Positions 47,862-60,908 of a stretch of DNA of 64,000 nt are shown piece by piece. The stretch's first letter is position 1, and every line of letters begins with the position of its first letter. The translations under genes and the position numbers were made by a program. The notes beneath the pieces were generated by a model. It made no database searches. It saw nothing but the letters and a program-made list of their open reading frames with translations, and was not told the origin of the DNA. Source of the stretch: Hypholoma sublateritium FD-334 SS-4 (Eukaryota; Basidiomycota; Agaricomycetes; Agaricales; Strophariaceae); assembly GCA_000827495.1 (NCBI GenBank), contig KN817538.1, positions 1 through 64,000 of the forward strand, read 5' to 3'.

Positions 47862-48836
47862 GAATGAGTTTGTGTTCTATTCCCAAGTGTCGACTGATAT
47901 GGCCGACTGTTCTTGGAATAAAAAGGGTTTTAGAAAGGGAAGATAAAGGTGGAGTTGAAAATCGATGGGTAGTCCTTGCGGTACTGGAGAGTGTCTTGCT
48001 CGTAAACAAATTTTTGCAGCCCGTCGTCGGATTTTCCCGAGAAACGTTCAGACTCCGCTCCGGACCCGGTCCCGAAATGCGACTCATTCTCCTCAAGATA
48101 GACTCAGAGCACCCTCCGCTCAAGCTGCCACAAACGACTTTCTCCATGGTCGGAAAATTGGAACAGGACTGTCAGAAATGAAGAATACTCTCTGCGATGG
48201 CTACAGCTACAAATCTGCATTCTTGCGTCATATGCCGTTCTGAAACACTTAAGCGAATTAACCATGCCTCTTGGCCCCTGCCAGTCTGCTTCACACGACG
48301 GAATCGTACCCTTTAGTTGGGAATATACCTAGAGCACTGATATCTACGGATCTAAAGATACATACTACTGCCCTGTTTTACTGGAAAAAATCGGTCCTCA
48401 CAGAGAGTCACTCATTTTTGACGCCCTTCTCTCCTATGCTCCCCAGCCGTACCTATGCACGACAAGCCACCGCAAGGCCCTGGAAACGAGAAATTGAGCC
48501 AGAATGCTGGCGAGTAATCTCCCTATCCCAGGACAACATCAATAAATCTATCTGCAAATATGGCAGGTTGTTCTGGCCAAATTCTAGGTCATTGAGTACA
48601 AGTACTAATTAATCATTCCGGACGAAACCGCACGAAACATGGGCCACTGAGGTAGACATACCGAACAGCTCTAAACAGCACCGCTCACAGGTCCGGAGAC
48701 CGGGTTCTTCCCATTACTGCCATTCAATTTTTCTGCTCCACTCCATCACATCCGCTAAGTACCTTTCTCCTGTTGGACGTATCAGAAGTCGGATCGATTC
48801 GAGTTTGACGCCCTCCTCAACATCAACTTCTATGCG

Positions 48837-48917
48837 ATGAAAACGTTCCGGATTTTAGCTATCTCCTCCCTGGGTCTATCCACCGTGCTAGGGACATCGA
48901 TTGATTATCCTTCTTGA
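48837..48917 (+). other. Candidate short frame resembling a signal peptide
   Basis: ATG 48837 opens 26 codons, MKTFRILAISSLGLSTVLGT..., with the charge-hydrophobic-small residue order of a secretory signal. It stops at 48917 and no downstream exon was found, so it may be a remnant or chance. Confidence 0.15.
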
Positions 48918-51158
48918 TGCCCTTGGATTTGTAAAGATAGGTTTGGGAACGGTGCTGCAACGGCTACTCAAAGAGCCCGTCGAATTACGGTGCCATCTCA
49001 CTCTGGTGGTCACATAGCCATTTATTCCCTGCCTATTTCTCTTACGTCCTTCTGCCACGGATTACTGAGGGCGCTCAGTATATGAGAACGGCTCGCCAAT
49101 TTTGGCTACGAAATCTTCAGCTTCGTATCCAATCTGAAGCCATCCCGGATTCCCGGGAAGCATTGATTTCTTTTACTCCCTTGAACCCATTACACTAAAA
49201 AATTGACACACTCATAAACACAGAAACATGTCTTTTGATCACAGCTTATATTTTCCTGTAATCCTTGGCCGGAGAATTGACACTTCCAGGCCTATCATCT
49301 AGTTTCCAGGAGGTATCTAGGATTTGTCTTGTATGGTTTTATGTATAATGAGAATTATCTTTTCATCCTAGAGTGATATAGATTATACAATGCCCCATTT
49401 GAACATCCTGAACGTATCTGTTCGCCCGGGCAGTCAAGTTTGATATCGTACCTTGTTCGTGTTCTTGTTGTATTCACGGAATATCAGAGAACTAGACAGC
49501 CATATAACTTCAATGCAACCACATGCAAAGATATCCTGTGGAGAGATTAGATTATAAATACACGAACTGATCAACGATGTTCTTCATTAACCTTATGATC
49601 CTTTTTTTCTACAAATCATTTGCGCCTGATCTACGAGTGATTAAAACAGCCGTGAGACACTCTATTAAATGTGGATGTCATAAATTTTACAGGGCTTCAA
49701 ATCTATCGTCGAGGACCCACAATGCAAGACTAATGACAATCTGTCTACACATGAGTCGGTGTTCTACGGGAAAAATAGAGGCTTTTCAGGCCCCAGACAG
49801 TCACCCAGAGAGAGAATTCTGCTTATCAGCTCTTGGGTACATATGATAGAAGCATAATTAATGCCAGCCTACGGCCACGATTAGATTAATATTCCCCAGA
49901 GAACGAAGAGACCGCAAAAAACAAAATCTTGACGACCAATGCTTATCTCGTCAGCGCACGCTGTTTCTAATCGCAGTTGAGCTGCTGCCGTCGTTGGGTC
50001 CTAGAGAAGTCACAAACCACAGAATCAGAAATCATAAATGACCAATAGTTAGTCTCGAGAACGACCTCAGATCACCGGCACCATCATAAAGTTCAATGGC
50101 ACCTGCTACTATTCTTGATGATCATGGCCCTCCTATGTGCTTAGCAAGTCTATGCATATTCCTCTATTCCTAGGCATCTAAGCGAATCATTACACACTTT
50201 TCATGATGCGAATTGACACCCAGCGCGCCGTGCGCATACGTTCCTTAAGCCGCAACTGTATTTATCCAGCGCCCCAATCACTTCCCGCATCCTGTCCCTC
50301 ACGGAGCAGCATCACCCCCTCGGCCGCCAAGGCAGACGCGCATCCGATAAGATGGGCACAGCCTTGATACCGCCTGCACAGGTGATAAGAAAGCAGATCA
50401 GCTTGAGATCAGCTGTTATTGCACACGCAAGGTGCGCCGGCGTTCCGCTGAGGACGGCGAATTGATCTTTGGCTTGAAATAGGCCGGCGTTGGTTTTGAG
50501 GTGCGGGTGGTACGATTGTGCTGCTTGTGGAGATCCTTGTTTGTGCCTAGCAGCGCGACGTACCTGTGCAAAGCCCGCTCACGGATCGGCCAGGACGGTG
50601 GCCCCATAAAACATGCCTGTGCAAACACGGATGCAAACATGCACAAACCGATGGCCCACCAGGACCCGGACGGCGGCCTAGGCCCGGTCAACTTGCGGTG
50701 AGCCCCACGTCCGACGCGCCCATCATTGTGCGGCCAGTTAGTCCCAGACTTCCAGAAAATTTCCTGGAACCCGCACAGAAATGGGCGTGCTTCCAAGCGA
50801 CCACTATCTATGATGAATGTGATGTCATCAGGTTCTATGTAGTAGAACCAACCATGTACATAAGATGGCAGGCGCTCCGAGTCATCGATCATCGCTGTAA
50901 TTATATTACTTTTTGTAAATACAACTGCACACTGAGTGAATAATAGCAGCCGAATCAAAAACAGAGCGATATGGTCTGCGTCTAATCATTGTCTGCTAGG
51001 ATGCTTCAGTCTGGAAGGAGAACAGTCGGTGGTATTTGTCCCGGTGCTATCACCACTTCCCTGTCAAGGTTTTTCCAGGAATAGTCCGCCATGGTTATGG
51101 AGTGCATCGCGAAGATCATACCTAACATGTCGATGATGGCCGATTACCCCACCGGAAC

Positions 51159-51295
51159 TATAAATGCCCTTTCTCCGTATCTTTGTCAGACTCTCTGAAG
51201 GATACCCATCGTAGGCATTCGTTGACAAAGCAAAAGCTGTGTAAGTAGTGGTATTATTGAGTTAGTTAGTGATACAATTGATAATTACATATCAG
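51159..51295 (+). other. TATA-like box plus intron-like segment without ORF
   Basis: TATAAAT at 51159-51165 is followed 76 bases later by GTAAGT (51241) and ATCAG (51295), a 55-base interval of normal intron size for this genome. No coding frame is linked, so this could be a spliced noncoding transcript or leader. Confidence 0.2.
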
Positions 51296-52663
51296 CCCAG
51301 TGTATACAGCGTCTGGGGCGTCTGGTGTAGTTTCTCGAGGCACCGATCTATTAAGTAGTGTTTAACACGCATGGCAGGCTTGTCCAGCAATCAATGATTA
51401 ACTGGCCACGAGATGTCAAGTTCATACCGCCGTAAGATGACCGCACCGCCCTGTGAAATTGGCACGGGAAGTCATCTCCGTCCAATTTAAATCGCGGAAG
51501 ACAAAAAGCACAATTATAACAATTCGAACTTCCAGAAAACCCTATTTTTAGCAATAGTGTTGCATGTAGTCCTGCGCGTGTGAGTTCGTGGGCAGATTGT
51601 CGTCGAGAATGGAATTAAAAGCGTCCGTCAAGGAGTATCAGAGAAAGCCTATTCATCAGAAGTGCTGATTTGATTGGGGGAAAGAAGGCAAGATGGGCGT
51701 CGGGGGATGCTTTTAGCGACGTGGATCAGTCATATTATACTTCTAAGATTATGTGTTCCGCTCCAGGATTTAATTTTGATACCTACATCTCGACCGTCTC
51801 GTCGGGCAAGTTGTCCTTGCAGAGGCCCGATCACCGTCGCATCGGGCTTTCCAAAATCCTGGCTGTAGTTCCATGTGAAAGGTTAAAGCTGTGCACCTTA
51901 ATCTGTAAGTGATTCAAAAGAAGGTAATCATGTGGCAGTCTCCGATGTGATGATCAAGGTATCATCGTTAACAGAAGAATTGGAGACCTTAATAATCATG
52001 GTGTAATACGTTGCGTTAGATCTAAACCTCCAGCTGGGAATTACGTGGATGAAAAGCATCACACCACCACTCTAGTATAGGGAATTCTTTTGCATTAGAA
52101 ATGAAGCCACGCGGCGCGAGCTGCGTTGCGGGCGCCTTTTTGTGATCCGCGGCGGCGGGAGGCTCCGGTGGCAGTCTTTTTTTGTAGCCTTGTTCCTTGA
52201 CAAATCGGAAGCATGGTCGTTCTATAGTTCGGAAATATACTGGGTACTGGAGTGCTCATCTGAACCTATCGTCTAAGCGAAAGAAAGGAAATAGACTGGT
52301 ATGAAAGCTGATACCAAGTTACTCGGCGGCTGACCGTGCAGAGCATCTTTGATCGATTCCAAGAAGTGTTGCGGAAAATGTCACTCGATCATTGAGGTCT
52401 ACCTGGACATATGGACTTTCCTCTAGAAGTTGAATCCCATTAGAGCATCAGATAGAAATGATACAGATTGCAAAGAATTTTTGAAATACAACTAACAATT
52501 TGTATGGTATAAATCCGAGCCCAATCCTACAGCAAATAGTACACAAGCACGAAAAATAGTAATAGATAAATGAATCATAAGCAGGGGTAAGTAAAGTGTG
52601 GGTGCCGCACCCGACGGAACAATAAACTCGAGCATGAATAAGGAGCCGTTACAGCATACTTGT

Positions 52664-53988
52664 TCATTTCCTTCTGCCTTTCCTGGTTGTAGTTGGCGGT
52701 GGCGGCGGAGTCGGAGCCGGGATCTCGAATCCGTTAGCCCTGATGCAAGCATCGCAGTACCATTTTTCGGGCGTTGGCTGCTTAAGCCCGACACAAGCCA
52801 GATGGAACTAAGGGGGTAAAAAATAAGTCGCTGCGAGAGGCGAGGAGAATTTGGTGTACATACCCATTCATATGGACATCCGTCCTCATTATCACAAGCG
52901 ATCATCTACAGTGCGGCAGTGTTCAACAAACGGAGATACATAGATATAGAACAAAGCTCACGTCGCCATAGCTCTGCTTCCTGCAGAAACAGTACAAGGT
53001 CTCATCTTCGACTTCTTCTTCGCCATCGCCTTCTTCGTCTCCATCCGCGTCCATGTCATTGTCTTCGTCCTCCGTGGGAGGATGCACTTGTCGGGACAGA
53101 CGAGACTTCTGGTGCGTGTGGACAGGAGGCGCCGACGCCGTTGTTGGGGAAGCAGATCGGTGCTTCGTTGGAGAAGCAACAGGAGATATCTTTATCGAAG
53201 TGGTCTGCGTAACGCGTCGTTCTGTATACTTCTTCAGTAGGTAGCATAAATCGGACGGCTGGGAGATATACTTTTCGTTGTGTGCCCCGAAGGTGTGGCA
53301 GTGGGCGATGCTGCAGACAATGCTGCCTTAAAGTCGCTTGAAGGGGTTGCCAGCGCATTGCGCAGACTTTCGCCAATGGCAAAAGCGGTGTTCAGGTTCC
53401 TTAAACTAGTTGGGAGCGTCAAGCTATCGGCACTGAGGGTGGGATGCGGCTTAATGAGCTCGGGGGGTTCTCCTTGAAGAGTCCTAACTTTCGAAATGTC
53501 CACATCAAGCTTTGAGCGAGTCCTCGAGATGATTTCAATAAGCCGCTCAGCAAGTGCACATTTTTCGGTGGCCAACTCCTGGATCTCGGCGTAGGAGGCG
53601 CTGATTTTGGCTGGAACGGGGACAGATTTAGGAGAAGGAGCGCGAGAGGATGGTGAAGGAGGAGTCACAGACGCAGTAGACGCGCGACGGGAACGACGAA
53701 TGTACTTCGCCGAGTCTTTGTCGATTTCTGTCTGAAGCTCTACGGTGAATCCGTAGTAAGCATTAATGAACGTTGCGCAAATGTGGGTAATTGCACACCT
53801 TGTGTCCTTGTTTCACGATGTCTTATCTCCTGTAGGAGGTGCGAAACTTCGTTGGGTAGGTTGTCGAGACCTGTTTCTTTGTTAGTTATGCCACCAACGC
53901 ACGATTCTTGTGTCAAACGATACCTACTGTAGATGAATTCTGCTGCAACATTGGCAGCTTCTTCGAGATTTGGAACTTGAGAATTCAT
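52664..53988 (-). CDS. ING-family chromatin reader with PHD finger
   Basis: ING proteins are subunits of histone acetyltransferase or deacetylase complexes, and their PHD finger reads methylated H3K4. The start at 53988 gives MNSQVPNLEEAANVAAEFIY. Splicing of the 53-or-so-base intron joins FIYS to LDNLPNEVSHLLQEIRHRET, the ING hallmark. The next exon has ELQTEIDKDSAKYIRRSR and KCALAERLIEIISRTRSKLD. A Ser/Thr/Pro-rich linker and an acidic run (DMDADGDEEGDGEEEVEDE) lead to the PHD finger: LYCFCRKQSYGDMIACDNED, CPYEWFHLACVGL and PEKWYCDAC, with all Cys4-His-Cys3 ligands. The tail has a Pro run and basic TTTRKGRRK, stop at 52664. About 360 residues. Whether it is the Yng1, Yng2 or Pho23 type cannot be decided here. 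Confidence 0.93.
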
Positions 53989-54235
53989 GATAAAGCTATT
54001 CAGGCAGCCAGAAAATCGCCTATTGGACTTCAGCTCGTCGTATGTGGCGGAGCCCACTGCTGTTTAGCGAAGACAAAGCGGCGAGGCGCGTTCGTCCAAC
54101 ATTCGTCGGCATCGTCTCTTTGCTTAGTCAGCACTGCCGAGTCATTCTTTGATTTAAGGTTGGATTTAGGCCAAATTTCAAGTTAGGCCAAGTCTGCCAA
54201 TGGAAATCACGCACTAAGTAGTAGTCAACTAGTAT

Positions 54236-54277
<42 letters not shown>

Positions 54278-54670
54278 AGCGCTTTTGAACGCCCTCTAGA
54301 ATAACTTTTTTTATCTCAAGGGCGCTAGAATTTCAATTTTTGCTGATGACTGACTGCTTCCTTCAAAACGGAAGCCTGACTGCAGTAGAAGTTAGGCGTT
54401 AGATAATCACCCAGGCAGTGCAACTGAATGTCCAACATTCAGAATGTCGCCAACACCTGTAGGATTCGGAGCTAATACAGATGATGTGAATAAGAGATAG
54501 ATACATACATACATAAATATTAGTAGATTTCATTAAGGTGGAAGGTGAATCCGGTTGTCCCTGACGAAATTACTGAGTACTACTAGAGCGAAGAGAAAAT
54601 GACAACTTCCAGTGGCGGTCAGGAGTCCACGTCAGAGCGGACGGACCGATGTATCATAGCATGCAGAATG
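53989..54670. other. Intergenic, ING promoter
   Basis: No gene. It contains the (AGT)13 microsatellite and short CATA repeats near 54505. Confidence 0.55.
54238..54276 (+). repeat. Microsatellite (AGT)13
   Basis: Thirteen perfect AGT units, about 250 bases upstream of the ING start codon. Confidence 0.97.
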
Positions 54671-57600
54671 TCACTCGACATCAGTGTCCTCTTCCTCTTC
54701 CGTTCCTGAGTTTGCTTCCGGCGGTGTCTCAGCCAATGACAGGTCCCTTGCGCGCGGGAACGGCTGCGTTGACACCGCACTCCGGAGCGGGGACGCAGGC
54801 GCAGTCAAATTTCCACCCGCGCTAGACGCGCGAGCTACCCGTCCTCCTGTACTTGTTCCAGATGCACCCCCGGCTGCGCCCAGCCCAAGCATGTACAAGG
54901 TTGACGACACCGTCCGCACACGAGCCGGTGGGGGCATCGTCCCCCCCATCAGCGGAGTCGTTGGCGACAGAACACTTCCATACGCCCCACCAAAGGCGCC
55001 CGCGACGCCACCCACGGCACTGGGATGGGCGCCTATACCTGCGAAGCTGGGCATTGGGACCCGCAGTTCAAGGGCCACGAGTGGACTGGCAGGCGGCTCG
55101 CTTGCGGCGCCGCCGAGGCCAAAGAAACTGGGGCGGCGCTCGCGGGGGAGGCTCTGCGCCGGCGGGGGGGTAGGTGCAATGTACATGCTCCCGAACGACG
55201 GTGCGTGGCGTAGCCGCGGGGCAGTCATGATGTTTCCAAAGGTGGGAGCGTGGCCGTATGTGGGCGGTGCTGGACTGGCCGGCCGCGACGCACTTCGGAT
55301 CCAGGACGTCCATCCGCTCGGCATGCCCGATCCGCCGTGAGGTGTAAGGTCGCCACTTGATCCGCTCGGCGAAGCCAATGTGGAGGTGGACGACGTTGGT
55401 GTGGTGGCGTCTGGGTGCGCAATGCCGAGTGACTCAGGGTCGTGTATTGCGCGTTTAAGGGCCGCGATGTCATGCTGCACGTCGTCTAGTTTGCGCGCAA
55501 ATGTGTCTCGCGCCCTGCTGACTGCGGGATCGGCACCGGAAATAAAATCCGAAATCTGTTTCTCCACTTCGACTTGAGTGTGCATCCCCCTGTTACCGTC
55601 AGTACCTTCACTGCCGGGCGCGCAAAAGGATACCGTGTCCAAGGCACCGGGGACGCTGAGTAGAGCTTCGTAGCCCTTTGCAAGGAGTGCCTCATCACCC
55701 ACTCTTATCTCCAGCTCCACACGGGCATCTTCAGTGTAGTCATCCAGCCGTCCCAAGGCAGCGCTCAGGATATCTTTAGGTATCGGGGAAGAAGCGGCTG
55801 TGTTGGCCGAGGAATGAGAATCCGAGGAGTCTTTCAACCCAGAGTTCAGTGCCTCTAGAGCATGATGGCAGTCCCGGAACGCGCGCTGAAGGTCATCGTA
55901 CCGCTTCGTAACACGGATGAGTTCCACAAGGAGGGGATGTGATTGTTCTAGGAGCTTCGGGGAAATCTTGCTTGTGGACGCAAATGGAGATGTGAATGTC
56001 GGGTTTGACGGCTCCCCTTGTAATGGTTGTGGTGGAAATGGTAGTGTTAGCGCCGAGGGAGAAGCAATTGGAAAATCTACAGTACTGGCGGTTATTGATG
56101 GCGGGGCTGCAATCTCTGGGACGGGAGAGGGAGAATCATGGTCTACAATGAGATCATCGATAACCTCTGGTGCAGTGGGGGGAATAAAAGGTGCGATAGG
56201 GTCGTGGATTAGGAAGTTGACTGACATGTTGATTTCCGTGTCTCTGGGTCGTGTCTTCAGTCTTTCGGATTCTGGGTAGATTGGCGATTGGTTCGCAAGG
56301 TCGACCGATGAGCAGGAAGTTACAGAATCAGAGCCATCGACGGTCGTCGGAACACTCGGTGGAGCATTGGGGGTATTGGTCGATTTCACGGAGGTATTGG
56401 ACAAGCTCGAAAGAGTTGCACCCACGACAGCTTCTGGAAAACTTTCAGGAAGATCGAGGGCGTTCATTGTAGTAGAGACAAGATCTTCACTGTCCAGTAA
56501 GGTGCCCACATGATCTGGTACAAGTTTGATGGACGTCGACTGAGGGGACATTTCAGTAGACGATAAAGGGATAATTTGATTGCTGATTGGTGCTGGAACC
56601 GATTTATTGTCCATCAAGCGGCCAACACCTTTGTGGGTTGGATTATCAGGGACTTCCGTAGATGGTACATTGGTGACATCGTTCTCCCCTATAACACACA
56701 GTACTTCAGGCTGAGTGGTATCGTATACTAAAGGTGCAATCGGTATTGTGGGACGTGTAGTCGTTTTTTCGGGAACCATGGGTGGTCGGTCATCTTCTTG
56801 AGACTCGAGTATATCCTCGTCAATGGGGATATGGGGGAGATCGTGTTCCTGTTTTCCGACTTTCGACATTGTTGGCGTCGACGAAAGATGTCCATTTGTA
56901 CCCGCTTCAGGCTTCAACGTAGCGAATTGTTTCTGTAGATTGAGTCTCTTTTCAGTTTCGTCCTTGAGCTCGTTAAGCAACCCGTCAAGAGCGATATTGC
57001 CTAGGAGAACGCGGGCCTTGCCACCCGAGAGAGTCATCCCCAGATCGTCGTCGAAGGCACCTTCGTCGAGGCTCGCCAGCAAGATACGCGCATCCTGAGC
57101 CATCGTGAAGAACGCTTCTAGGGAGGCATCCGGTGCCGCAGACGATTTCTCCTCCGCCCAGTCTGACCCACTAATGCGCGTGAGCATTTCTTCCCCTTTC
57201 CTTACCCATCGTCGTATCCCTTCTACGATGCGTTCTTCGCGCCCTCCCATCCGTATTCGCAAGCCAACTTCACGTCGTCGACCCCACGTTTCCTTCATTA
57301 TCTCCCCGCCTAGTTCATCCAATGCACGCAGAAGGTGATTGGTATGGGCTTCACTAGAACGAAGTTGGACAGAAAGTGCGTGATTTTGGGAAGAGATCGT
57401 GCCCAGCGTGCTTTCATGACGCGCCTTCAGCGCGGAAAGTTTAGATAGAAGGTCATTGGTGGAATTTTGCGAAAACTGCCTGCGTCAGAGAATCAGATAT
57501 GTAAGATGTTTATAATAAAATACAGCGTACATGTAGCGAGAAACCATTTTGGCAGCTGTACTGTCCTCTAGATGCAATTTCTCGAGAGCGGCTTTAGTAT

Positions 57601-58441
57601 TTCCAAGTTCTTGAACGAGTGCCGCATTGACTTTCGACTCTGCCCCCAAGAGTGATTTCGACACCTCCAACTCGTTCGTTATTTGTTGCGACTGCTTTTG
57701 CAATGCGTCCGTCTCGGCCTTGAATTGGTCGTGAAGCTTCGAGCGCGTTAGTTTTCCCTCGAACACAGTTGCAGATATTCGGGTGCCTTGATCTACCACT
57801 TCCACGTCGTCGTCGTTTTCAGTGACACTTGAGGATCTCCTGGTCTCCATTTCACGAACTAGCGCAGCGTATTCTTTGAGGGCTACATCCGCGATTCGCG
57901 CGTCCTCCTCGAGCTGCATTATCCTGTTCTGCAATCCCCTCTCGCGCGCCAACGCTGCCTCCTCCCTGCCTCGAACCCGCGCACCAAGTTCATATGCGCC
58001 CTCTGCAGCAGCCTTTGCCTTGATTGTCTCCGTCTGCGCGTGAATTAGCTCGGTTGTCTTAGACAGCAACGCGTCCTCTGTCGATTCGATCTTCTGTGAG
58101 AGTTTCCGCAATACGAGTGTCAGCTCCTGTAGCTGAGAACGCACATCGGAGCTGTGGGCGCCATCGTCAGGATGCGGGTTCGCTCGCAAGACCGCAAGCT
58201 CGGCTTTCAGCAAATCGTTTTCGCGTTCAAGGTGTACCGCGCGCTCATGTGTCCTGGAAGAGTCGAGGGAATATCGCTGCAGCTTTACAGCGGATGCATG
58301 GGCCTCTTCCTATGTGTAGAATTTGATGAGGGTCTCGTTTGAACATCGGCCTTGGTCACATACCTGAAATCGAGAAACCGATTCCCTGAGCGTCCTGAGC
58401 TCCAGTGTCAACGGATTCTCTTCCAGGAAAGGCTGGGCCAT
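54671..58441 (-). CDS. Large coiled-coil protein, unidentified
   Basis: Start at 58441 (MAQPFLEENPLTLELRTLRE); the frame is open further up, so an earlier start is possible. Two introns are clear: about 58310-58364 and about 57487-57532. Residues about 20-480 are heptad-rich Glu/Lys/Ala/Leu coiled coil (LKAELAVLRANPH, LQNRIMQLEEDARIADVALK, RLNLQKQFATLKPE), interrupted by short acidic runs. The middle (about 56800-55950) is Ser/Thr/Pro-rich and disordered. A second helical part (HPLLVELIRVTKRYDDLQRA, FARKLDDVQHDIAALKRAIH) follows. The C-terminal 250 residues are Ser/Gly/Pro-rich with repeated HAPTFGN / HAPSFGS-type phrases, ending in acidic EEEEDTDVE. About 1,220 residues. A scaffold role is plausible but not shown. 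The GC-rich 3' part produces long antisense frames, which I regard as shadows. Confidence 0.85.
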
Positions 58442-59589
58442 GCAGATCCACGCAGAAAGACGATAAAGAGTAGGATACCTATGTCCACACAGCGACACGT
58501 TTTCGATCAATAAATAGTTCACTGTCAAGAAGTCGATCTATCAAAAGCTGCGGCCATCAAACAATTTGCTCATCGTTCAAGTAAGTACTTACAAGGGCCT
58601 GCATTCATGAATTCATGAAACTGGAACGCTCGGCGGCCAATTTCCAACCTCCCCCCCAATTCCCGGCAGAATTTTTAGTTCAAGCAACGATGTATTGTAT
58701 TTCTTGTATCTTATCCACCATAAGAGTCAAATAAGAGAAGGGGAAAGAAAAGCCCGAGACCACAAGCTCGATTCAACAGCCAAAAAGCCCCCTCCCCGGG
58801 CAAGTGAGGATGACGAATAAATACAATTCAAGCCCTCCGAGTACGCGTGGAATTGAGCATAATCCTTGAGGAGAGTAACGAGGTAAAATGGAGAGTTTGT
58901 TTGCATCGTAATTGCAGTCAACGATCATCGTCGCTTGTCTGGAGGTTGTGGGCATTCGGCAGAAAGGAAGTATGTAGAGATGGTCGGAGCGTGGTACTGC
59001 GTAGCAGTCCACGTCAATAGACGCAATTCTACGCACGGGGCTCTTGGCTGGGCTTGTCTACTTACCTTTCTGACCGATGCAAAAGATGAGCTATTCGGAT
59101 TCCGGGGCCTCAAGTCAATTTTAAAGGTAAATCTTTGAGTAAGTGTAACCATTCCATGCAACGGGGAGTTAAGCCTCTGGAACGCCGAAACAGAGCCTCA
59201 AAACACACGCTAAGTTATGGTTTTTGAATTAGTCAAAAATGACGCTTGCGACAGGTGCGCGTATTAGCCAGACTTACCTCGCAAAAACGGGGTTCTTTGT
59301 ACCAAGATACGCACACTGCGGTCATATATCGTTCGCAGGTACCAGAGTAGAATGCTTGTAGATACTAGAATGCGCATAAGTACTTAGTACCAACTTAGTA
59401 CTTCTTCAATCGGTTGTCGCCGCTTCATGAATGCGTAGGGTTAAGGTTAGCAGGCATCAAATAATGCCAACGTGAGAGAAGTCGTGATGGTACATCACGC
59501 GTTGACACATACGCACCTCGGACTCTCCCAAGAGTCTCATTGCCCACCACTTGCACTCGTCTCACTGTAGATCCCTGCCTTTCGCAACG
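58442..59589. other. Divergent promoter region coiled-coil gene / Derlin
   Basis: No convincing exon. Overlapping frames near 58770-59160 on both strands have no recognisable domain. Confidence 0.45.
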
Positions 59590-60602
59590 ATGGATCAAGT
59601 CATAGCGGAAGTCAAAAAAATCCCTCCGGTGACAAGGTTCTTCATCCTGTCGTCACTGGGAGTGACCTTACCCACCATCTTGAAACTCTTTTCTGCGGGA
59701 TATTTCGTGCCAGAACTTGTTTTCAAGAAGTTCCAAGTGCGTCAGGACCTGTTATGGGCGCGAAGGAGCGACTGGAATAACAAACGAATTTAGATATGGA
59801 GACTTTACACGTCTATGTTTTTGGGAGGTGCGTTTCCATACGCCTTATTAGCGGTGCGAAATGCGAAACTGATATCTCTGGCAAAGGTTATGGCATCCCT
59901 TATATCTTTGACCTTGTCATGCTCTAGTAGGCAACTCTGTCCCTTCTGATATCTATTACGACTCACGCGAAGCTCAGTCGTTCAGCGCTCGACATTGAAA
60001 GCAAGTCCTACCTCCACCGCTCGGCAGACCTCGCTTGGCAGACTTTCTGGGCATGCGGCGTCATCATGGTATATCCACTTACTTCCTCAAGTTCGTCGTA
60101 CTCATTTTGTCTTCAGATAGCCACGATTCCACTTTATCCCGTTTACTCCTTCTTTCACCCTTTCTTACTGTGCATTGTGTACCTCTATGCGTCCCTTGCT
60201 CCTCCTGGCGCCATGACCTCTATCCTGGGCCTTATCACCGTCCCTGTCAAAGTCTACCCTTACATACTCATCGGTATAGAAACTATCTCGGGCGGCCCGT
60301 ACGCCGGCGCCCTCGCCATCGCTGGCTGCGCAGTAGGCCACCTATGGTGGTGGACCGTCTGGGGCGGCGAGCTCGCGGGGCAGGGTCTGCTCGCGCAGTA
60401 CTCCACCGCGCCCAAGTGGCTATCTGAATGGTATGGAGAGGCCCCCCGACGGGCTGGACGAGATGCGCCTGCGGCAGGCGGGCAGGCTGCTGGGCTGGCG
60501 CAGGCCGGGATACACGTAACTGCTCCACGCGTCCCGCTCGGTGCTGGGGGGACCCCGAAGACAGCACAACATGCCTGGGGGACGGGACGACGTCTGGGGT
60601 AG
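59590..60602 (+). CDS. Derlin (Der1-like ERAD membrane protein)
   Basis: Derlins are rhomboid pseudoproteases of the ER membrane that help to retrotranslocate misfolded proteins. The start at 59590 gives MDQVIAEVKKIPPVTRFFIL. The family signature FKKFQ joins across an intron to IWRLYTSMFLGG. Next come YGIPYIFDLVMLYRSALDIE, YLHRSADLAWQTFWACGVIM, LASLAPPGAM-type loops and a C-terminal membrane region (LGLITVPVKVYPYILIGIET; GHLWWWTVWGGEL). Four introns are supported by frame. The tail after WLSEWYGEAP is Gly/Ala/Arg-rich and ends at 60602; its frame is less sure because an alternative frame also stays open there. About 260 residues. Confidence 0.88.
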
Positions 60603-60908
60603 TAACTATGCGACCTGCGCTGAAATGCAGGACTCTGTCCTGTGTAGGGTTGTATATGCGATGTATTGCTGAAATATTGGAATAATAGGCCGAAAGCGGC
60701 ATTAGGCGTCGTCTGTGGGACGCCAGGTGAATTTACTCGGTCCTACATGCTCATGTAAGATTTATCGGTCAACCTCGACTTTCTGACTCCTCTTCGATTA
60801 GGATTTTGCAAACTACCGTCAAATGTATACAACTGTGTGGCATGACATTACTTCAGCGGCGGCCCCGAAAAGCGGCAGTATTTCGAATCTTACCAGTTGA
60901 CAACCAAT
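60603..60908. other. Convergent spacer Derlin / IFI6-like gene
   Basis: About 300 bases of 3' UTR from both genes; no exon seen. Confidence 0.5.

Larger units (their letters stand above)
47862..52663. other. Gene-poor stretch (4.8 kb)
   Basis: The largest gap in the window. The first 400 bases are the eIF4A promoter. Beyond it I find only weak signals: a 26-codon hydrophobic frame (48837-48917), a 180-codon minus frame near 50416-50958 that opens with TTG, and a TATA-like box with a well-formed intron-like segment at 51159-51295. Confidence 0.5.

Noticed and set aside
50416..50958. 180-codon minus-strand frame with a hydrophobic segment
   Set aside because: It opens with TTG, has no early ATG, no recognised domain and no promoter signal in the right place.
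54684..55340. 218-codon plus-strand frame opposite the coiled-coil gene
   Set aside because: It lies fully antisense to a continuous coding exon in a GC-rich, Ser/Gly/Pro-coding region; such frames arise by codon bias and have no domain.
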